Shown here one piece after another: positions 23,401 through 25,603 of a DNA stretch of 25,603 nucleotides (positions are counted from its first letter, which is position 1; each line of letters opens with the position of its first letter). A model generated the notes under the pieces. It ran no database searches. It saw only the letters and a program-made list of their open reading frames with translations, and was not told the origin of the DNA. A program made the translations under genes and the position numbers. Source of the DNA: a virus; IMG/VR virus record IMGVR_UViG_3300033550_000032, positions 1 through 25,603 of that record; one strand, 5' to 3'.

Positions 23401-23849
23401 GCGACGTGGCGGCACTGGCCGTGGACCTGGCGCTGCTCTACACTATCCCGGCCATCCTCGGCACGATCGTGAAGTCGGCGCTGCACGGCGGCCCAGACGA
23501 TGACGACGAGTTCATCCGCTCGCTTATCGCCGACCAGCTGAACTACCTGTTCGGCACGGTGGTGGGGCTGCGCGAAGTGGCCGCCGCCGTGCAGGGCGCC
23601 ACGGGTCTGTACAGCGACTACGGCGGCCCGGGCGGCGCGCGGTTCTTCGGCGAGCTGGCCAAGCTGGGCAAGCAGGCGGCGCAGGGCGAGGCCGACGAGG
23701 CGTTCTTCAAGGCCATGAACAGCACAGCCGGCATCCTGTTTCACTACCCTGCCGGGCAGATCAACGCCACGGTGCAGGGCCTGAGCGCGCTGGCCGACGG
23801 CAAGACCGAGAACCCCGGCGCTATCCTAGTGGGCGCGCCGCCGAAGTGA
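17484..23849 (+). CDS. Giant polyvalent ejection protein (GNAT-, ART- and metallopeptidase-like segments)
   Basis: A 2121-aa protein likely packed in the virion and injected with the DNA. The N-terminus repeats NPYL (5-8, 36-39), then has a Gly/Ala-rich hydrophobic region (about 135-280). Residues about 610-750 look like a GNAT acetyltransferase, with the CoA-loop pattern QQGKGLARQAY (about 685-695) and YKSLGRRGYTV. Residues about 783-855 (VTVYHHTSAANAERI, YVTTRAETDTGYGDTV) resemble ADP-ribosyltransferase domains of polyvalent proteins. A zincin motif HESGH is at 903-907, with the downstream FARGFEAYLFEGKSPS acidic segment. The next thousand residues are helical, without recognised motifs. 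A membrane-like segment lies near 1980-2003. There is no Shine-Dalgarno sequence; the start overlaps the preceding stop. Domain calls are from motifs only. Confidence 0.82.
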   Translation: MADSNPYLSLVPSDDPAPPAADATQQALTPTQPQANPYLAVVDSGGVGTPARMAMMQVAGTNPDVEARIQALGKQYGVPAEAVRLQQPDYERRSTIDGIDYAKLAQESPATSGLLQQPATAGISYDDTENLSAIERAVRFLAGTGSAALSAVPAITSGFYGVVQAGAEGAAMLAEPLAGTILPENPFARVARGVADWRREQDAIAKGMVPKGEGPLSTGFYSGVQSAAQTGAALLTGNPAATLGALSAVQGGQSYGQARDKGIAPLQAAAFGASQAAIEYATEKIPVSRFLSDFKAGTPFYSLVARQMAAEIPGEQVATALQDLNEWAVLNPEKPFTSYLQDRPSAAATTLVATITSVGALTGAARGAQAVANRMRDREQQAAQAQANGAALEQTDQLAAANLMRPRDAATFNDFIRQATADGPVQDVYIDVPSLAQSGVDVAALAAVSPAVAAQLPEATATGGTIRIPLDEFTTNVAGTDLSAPLIPYLKTDPLGMNQKEAEEFMQSGADQFQAEVERTLAAQAPDEAFKQSRDAVQARIAGELDTVNRFTPAVNQNYATLMANFYAVQGARLGITPEEMAARYPIRFAREDLIDGEQRLDEHAQKSDTGKQVSLTADQARQQVLTDTEWLGSGSTSAALGGRWAANSNFIKTIRNGDQEVGEVYGEEVPDAVIVSESHVNPDQQGKGLARQAYEQLAQYALAQGKVLRSDSAVSEQAAQVYKSLGRRGYTVEKNPAAVLENGRWQSPDNAPVFTVSGTPAVQQAQQVDEDTGLPLNADGTVTVYHHTSAANAERIRQTGRLKSAAEPDVYVTTRAETDTGYGDTVVAINVDPALLQIDDEFPDGRTDYRIDTGKPGGAIPVKFPDQVRQGERGSLTVPADITQQAPILTLLENADLSTFLHESGHFYLEVMSDLAARPDAPQEIRDDMDAVLNWFGVPDLATWRGMTLNERREQHEQFARGFEAYLFEGKSPSQELRPVFQRFRAWLVNVYRTLARLNVQLTDEVRSVFDRMLATSDAIAEQRILEGAMPLFETKPPNMTDAEWTGYQNLNNEAQQDALQTLETRSMRDMKWLNNARSRVLKDLQKQADSARAQVRSEVEADVYATPLYGAMQFLRRGTTTVNGEAIEADGNHKLDIDALANMYGGEGDQFALLDWSKLGYGRYGMLGKEGIHPDTAAQMFGYTSGDQLVRALLDAEPVDSVIEGLTDARMLERHGDLTDARAMSRAADEAIHNDARARFVATELNALNQATGQRKILASAARQFADAMIARLRVRDVRPSQYTSAEGRAARASEKAFKAGDIETAALEKRNQLVNTYAAKAAYAAQNEIARGVDYLKKFGKESTRKSIDPSYIEQIDGLLERYDLRTGQSLRAIDKRKSLADWVKAQEEQGLEPVIDPALLNEASRQSYKDMTVEELRGLVDAVRNIEHLGRLKKKLLTAKDQRDFEEAAGAITASIEQHAKRVVPEERSSDRGPLVNIRRMFKGFTAEHRKFASIVRQFDGWEDAGPAWEYLVRTMNDAGDYEAVENERATKKLDELLRPILKDKALHRKQFFPEIGKSFTKEERLGIALNMGNAVNRERVMSGEQLSNAQLNSLLDTLTEQDWKFVQGVWDYLDSFRPAIAAKERRLTGLEPQWVEAEPVQTRFGELKGGYFPIAYDPYRSTRSEADVASEVQRQMERGLYTRAQTRRGHLKARAESTGRPLRYDLGVVTGHVQQVIHDLAWHEYLVDANRLLRNGGVDTAVRQHYGGQFMTQLRDTLKDVAVGEVATDGWVGKILNHLRVGSTIAGLGYRLTTSLMQPLGLTQSAVRIGSKWVLKGASHWAAGTVGLEKGMADMYEMSGFMRLRSRTMQREINEIQNRVSGKSEFRQKVDASYFYLIQKAQLIADVPTWWGAYEKAMSQNDMTEDKAIALADQAVRDSQGGGQIGDLAAIQRGGPFKKLWTNFYSFFSTTYNLTVEAVDRTDFKKSRDVAALAVDLALLYTIPAILGTIVKSALHGGPDDDDEFIRSLIADQLNYLFGTVVGLREVAAAVQGATGLYSDYGGPGGARFFGELAKLGKQAAQGEADEAFFKAMNSTAGILFHYPAGQINATVQGLSALADGKTENPGAILVGAPPK
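19304..19331 (+). repeat. Perfect 10-bp hairpin inside the giant gene
   Basis: AAGCGATACC (19304-19313) pairs perfectly with GGTATCGCTT (19322-19331) around GGAAAACA, preceded by an A-run. It marks the left edge of a segment with lower G+C and less biased codons, containing the GNAT-like domain. The hairpin is within codons about 607-616 and may be a relic of a terminator or an insertion junction. Confidence 0.55.
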
Positions 23850-23939
23850 TCAGCGCAGGATCAGCTTGACGATCTCGATTCCGAAACCGATAAGGGTGGC
23901 GATGATCGAGATCGGTACAGCGATTCCCATGTCTTTCAT
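23850..23939 (-). CDS. 29-aa single-pass membrane peptide on the opposite strand
   Basis: The only convincing - strand gene. ATG at 23939 reads MKDMGIAVPISIIATLIGFG and continues IEIVKLILR to a TGA ending at 23850. Residues about 5-28 form one hydrophobic segment, flanked by Lys/Asp and by a C-terminal Arg. AGGAGA (23949-23944) is four bases before the ATG. A sigma70-like promoter (TTGACT, 16 bases, TATCGT) lies just upstream. The stop abuts the stop of the giant gene (23849) in convergent orientation. The size and form recall type I toxin peptides or small phage membrane and lysis peptides. No sequence family is recognised; the function is unknown. Being too short for usual gene calling, it is easy to miss. 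Confidence 0.65.
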   Translation of the reverse strand: MKDMGIAVPISIIATLIGFGIEIVKLILR

Positions 23940-23949
23940 GATTTCTCCT

Positions 23950-23987
23950 GTTTAGCGTAACGATACAGCAACTGCTAAACAAGTCAA
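23950..23987 (-). promoter_or_regulatory. Sigma70-like promoter with operator-like palindrome for the 29-aa peptide
   Basis: On the - strand, TTGACT (23987-23982) and TATCGT (23965-23960) are separated by 16 bases. A perfect 7-bp inverted repeat, GTTTAGC (23980-23974) and GCTAAAC (23956-23950), brackets the -10 box, one arm in the spacer and one at the expected transcription start, directly before the ribosome binding site. This is a typical repressor operator geometry. Confidence 0.55.
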
Positions 23988-23993
23988 GCCCGG

Positions 23994-24003
23994 GTACGCA
24001 TAG
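23994..24003 (+). promoter_or_regulatory. GTACGCATAG motif copy 4, before the tailspike gene
   Basis: Exact copy with context GGGTACGCATAGCGGCG, 50 bases before the GTG start at 24054. It is divergent from and adjacent to the - strand promoter. The next perfect hairpin begins three bases after it. Confidence 0.6.
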
Positions 24004-24006
24004 CGG

Positions 24007-24048
24007 CGCCCTGACGGTGAACAATTCTGTAAATTCACCGTCAGGGCG
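24007..24048 (+). promoter_or_regulatory. Perfect 15-bp hairpin in the tailspike 5' leader
   Basis: CGCCCTGACGGTGAA (24007-24021) pairs perfectly with TTCACCGTCAGGGCG (24034-24048) around a 12-base AT-rich loop. There is no T-run, so a terminator is unlikely. The likely ribosome binding site AGGG (24043-24046) of the tailspike gene lies inside the right arm, so the stem could limit its translation or protect the mRNA 5' end. Confidence 0.65.
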
Positions 24049-24053
24049 TAACC

Positions 24054-25603
24054 GTGACCATTTCGAGCGAAAATCGCAAAGCCGGGCCCTACAACGGGAA
24101 CGGTGTCACTACCTCTTTCCCGTTCTCCTTCAAGGTGTTCAAGGAGGAGGACGTACTCGTCACTCGTACCGACACCAACGGCGCCGACATCGAGCTGACC
24201 CTTGATAGCCAGTATAGCGTCAGCCTGAACAGCAACCAGGACAACAACCCGGGCGGCACCGTTGTCTATCCGCGCGTGGGCAGTGGTCTGTCCAATCTCA
24301 GCGCCGGCGAGAAACTGACCCTGACGGGCGACCTCGCCTACACCCAGCCGACCGACCTGCCGAACCCGGGGCCGTTCTTCGCCGATGTGGTCGAAGCCGC
24401 GTTCGACCGGGCCGAAATCCAGATCCAGCAGGTCAAGGAGATTACCGACCGCTCGATCAAAATTAGCGTGTCGGACACCCCGCTCACGCCGCTGCCGGCG
24501 CAGAGCGCCCGCGCCAACACGGTAATCGGCTTTGATGCCACCGGCAACGTGACCGTGCTGCCGATTCCATCCTCGCTGGGTGCGGGGGATCGCATTCCAT
24601 ACACCCTGGTTTCCGGGGTCGATTTCCTCCCGGGCGACACCTTCGTAACACTGCCCCGGCCGCCGGGCGCTTCGGGCAACCTTGAAGTGCATTTCGACGG
24701 GGTTGCGCAGGAGTTCGGTGAGTGGTCGGTGGCCGGTTCCACCCTGACATTCACCAGTCCGATCCCGGCATACGTCACTGAAATCTGGGGCTACATCGGC
24801 ACTACGCTGTCCACGCAGATCCCGCCGATTGATTCAGTGGGAGACGCCCAATTGACGTGGGGGACGATCCTCTCGCGCGGGGCCGACTCGATCGCCGAGC
24901 TGAGGACACTCAGCAGCTCGCGCTACGCGCGCGCCTACGTGGCCGGCTACTACACACCCGGTGACGGCGGCGGCGGGCACTATTACTACGACGCATCTGA
25001 TACAACGAGCGCCGACAACGGTGGCACGGTGATCGTAGCGACCAATGGCGCCCGGTGGAAACTGATCCACCAGGGGTCCGTCAGCGTGCGCCAGTTCGGC
25101 GCCAAGGGCGACGGTGTGACCGACGATACGGCGGCATTTCAGCGCGCGATTGATGCATTGGTCGGCGCCCGCCTGTTCATCCCTCGCGGCACGCCCATCG
25201 GCGGGCCGACGTTCTTCGACAACCCCTACATCATCTCTGCCCCGCTTGTGCTGAACAGCACGTCCGGCGGTCACTATCTCTACGGGGAGGGCTACCGCTG
25301 GGATAACAACTGGGGCGCAGTCGGCGGCTCGCTGGTGAAGAACACGAATGCGGCCGCCGGCCATGCATTCGTGGTGTCGGCAGGCAAAAATGGGCTCAAC
25401 GTCTTCACCGATTTCGGCATCCTAGGCAATGGCCTGGACGGCGACGGCATCAACGGCACCGACCTGTACAACACCCACATCGACAAGATGCTCATCACCG
25501 GGCAGGGCGGGTATTGCGTACGTCTCATCGAGTCGTTCAATTCTCGCGTTTTCCGCTGCCTGATCGGCAACACGAAGAAGACCGGCCTCTACCTCAACGG
25601 CCT
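24054..25603 (+). CDS. Tail fibre/tailspike protein (partial, runs off the right end)
   Basis: Receptor-binding protein; 516 codons are present and open to the edge. The start is GTG 24054, as an in-frame TAA lies at 24030-24032 and no ATG falls between. Residues about 1-140 resemble the T7 gp17-type tail attachment domain (GPYNGNGVTTSFPFSFKV, DNNPGGTVVYP, PTDLPNPGPFFADVVEAAFD). A linker of beta segments follows (about 180-260). Residues from about 343 begin a pectate-lyase-3 type beta-helix (VRQFGAKGDGVTDDTAAFQR), which is common in tailspikes that cleave or bind capsule or O-antigen. Catalytic residues would lie beyond the window or cannot be named. Motif copy 4 and a 15-bp hairpin precede it, so it is probably its own transcription unit. 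Confidence 0.85.
   Translation, partial: MTISSENRKAGPYNGNGVTTSFPFSFKVFKEEDVLVTRTDTNGADIELTLDSQYSVSLNSNQDNNPGGTVVYPRVGSGLSNLSAGEKLTLTGDLAYTQPTDLPNPGPFFADVVEAAFDRAEIQIQQVKEITDRSIKISVSDTPLTPLPAQSARANTVIGFDATGNVTVLPIPSSLGAGDRIPYTLVSGVDFLPGDTFVTLPRPPGASGNLEVHFDGVAQEFGEWSVAGSTLTFTSPIPAYVTEIWGYIGTTLSTQIPPIDSVGDAQLTWGTILSRGADSIAELRTLSSSRYARAYVAGYYTPGDGGGGHYYYDASDTTSADNGGTVIVATNGARWKLIHQGSVSVRQFGAKGDGVTDDTAAFQRAIDALVGARLFIPRGTPIGGPTFFDNPYIISAPLVLNSTSGGHYLYGEGYRWDNNWGAVGGSLVKNTNAAAGHAFVVSAGKNGLNVFTDFGILGNGLDGDGINGTDLYNTHIDKMLITGQGGYCVRLIESFNSRVFRCLIGNTKKTGLYLNG

Noticed and set aside
24007-24048. Terminator after the giant gene
   Set aside because: The stem is perfect but no T-run follows on either strand, and it contains the probable ribosome binding site of the tailspike gene.
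1-25603. Diversity-generating retroelement, CRISPR array, insertion sequence or integrase, expected in some BPP-1-like or temperate phages
   Set aside because: No reverse transcriptase, template/variable repeat pair, spaced direct repeats, transposase or recombinase was seen in this window.

Overview
The window is one continuous stretch of a high-GC (roughly two thirds G+C by eye) tailed-phage genome, almost entirely coding on the + strand. The gene set is that of a short-tailed (podovirus) phage whose head genes, as far as I recall those families, resemble Bordetella phage BPP-1 and Salmonella epsilon15. These are a Sf6-type small terminase, a large terminase, a podovirus portal, a Bbp19-like protein, a scaffold-like protein, a major capsid protein and a Bbp16-like cement protein. 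The tail and ejection genes recall T7 gp11, gp12, gp13, gp14, gp16 and gp17. The base composition suggests a host such as a beta- or gammaproteobacterium (Burkholderiales or Xanthomonadales), but the sequence does not identify it. No integrase, lysis cassette, RNA polymerase, DNA polymerase or tRNA is seen, so the lifestyle cannot be decided from this piece.

Layout. Positions 1-275 hold terminator hairpins, a possible sigma70 promoter and a long RNA-forming element with two interlocked inverted repeats. Positions 276-2486 encode a replication primase-helicase (TOTE-type primase, PriCT-2 and VirE-like ATPase). Positions 2484-2680 are a noncoding block of direct and inverted CTTACCACC repeats around an AT-rich core, a candidate replication origin, closed by a terminator. 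A small HTH protein follows (2696-2932). The packaging and head module runs from 2971 to 10543: TerS, TerL, two small 'MC...LLGA' proteins, portal, an 85-aa protein, Bbp19-like, scaffold-like, capsid, cement and a 65-aa protein, ending at a strong terminator. The tail and ejection module runs from 10616 to 23849: a 164-aa protein, a collagen-like protein, tail tubular A-like and B-like proteins, a gp13-like GNAT protein, a gp14-like protein, a lytic-transglycosylase ejection protein and a 2121-aa polyvalent protein. A convergent 29-aa membrane peptide on the - strand (23850-23939) separates this from a tail fibre/tailspike gene that runs off the right end.

Three features tie the region together. 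(1) The exact 10-mer GTACGCATAG occurs four times, each 20-70 bases before a gene start (TerS, the 120-aa protein, the Bbp19-like protein, the tailspike). Three of the four are followed at once by a perfect hairpin of unrelated sequence, which suggests a phage-specific promoter or activator site with a 5' mRNA hairpin. (2) The 2121-aa protein joins GNAT-like, ADP-ribosyltransferase-like and HESGH metallopeptidase-like segments, as expected for an injected anti-defence 'polyvalent' protein. Its GNAT part lies in a compositionally distinct segment with a 10-bp perfect hairpin at its left edge. (3) The antisense 29-aa peptide has its own promoter, a palindrome around the -10 box and a strong ribosome binding site.
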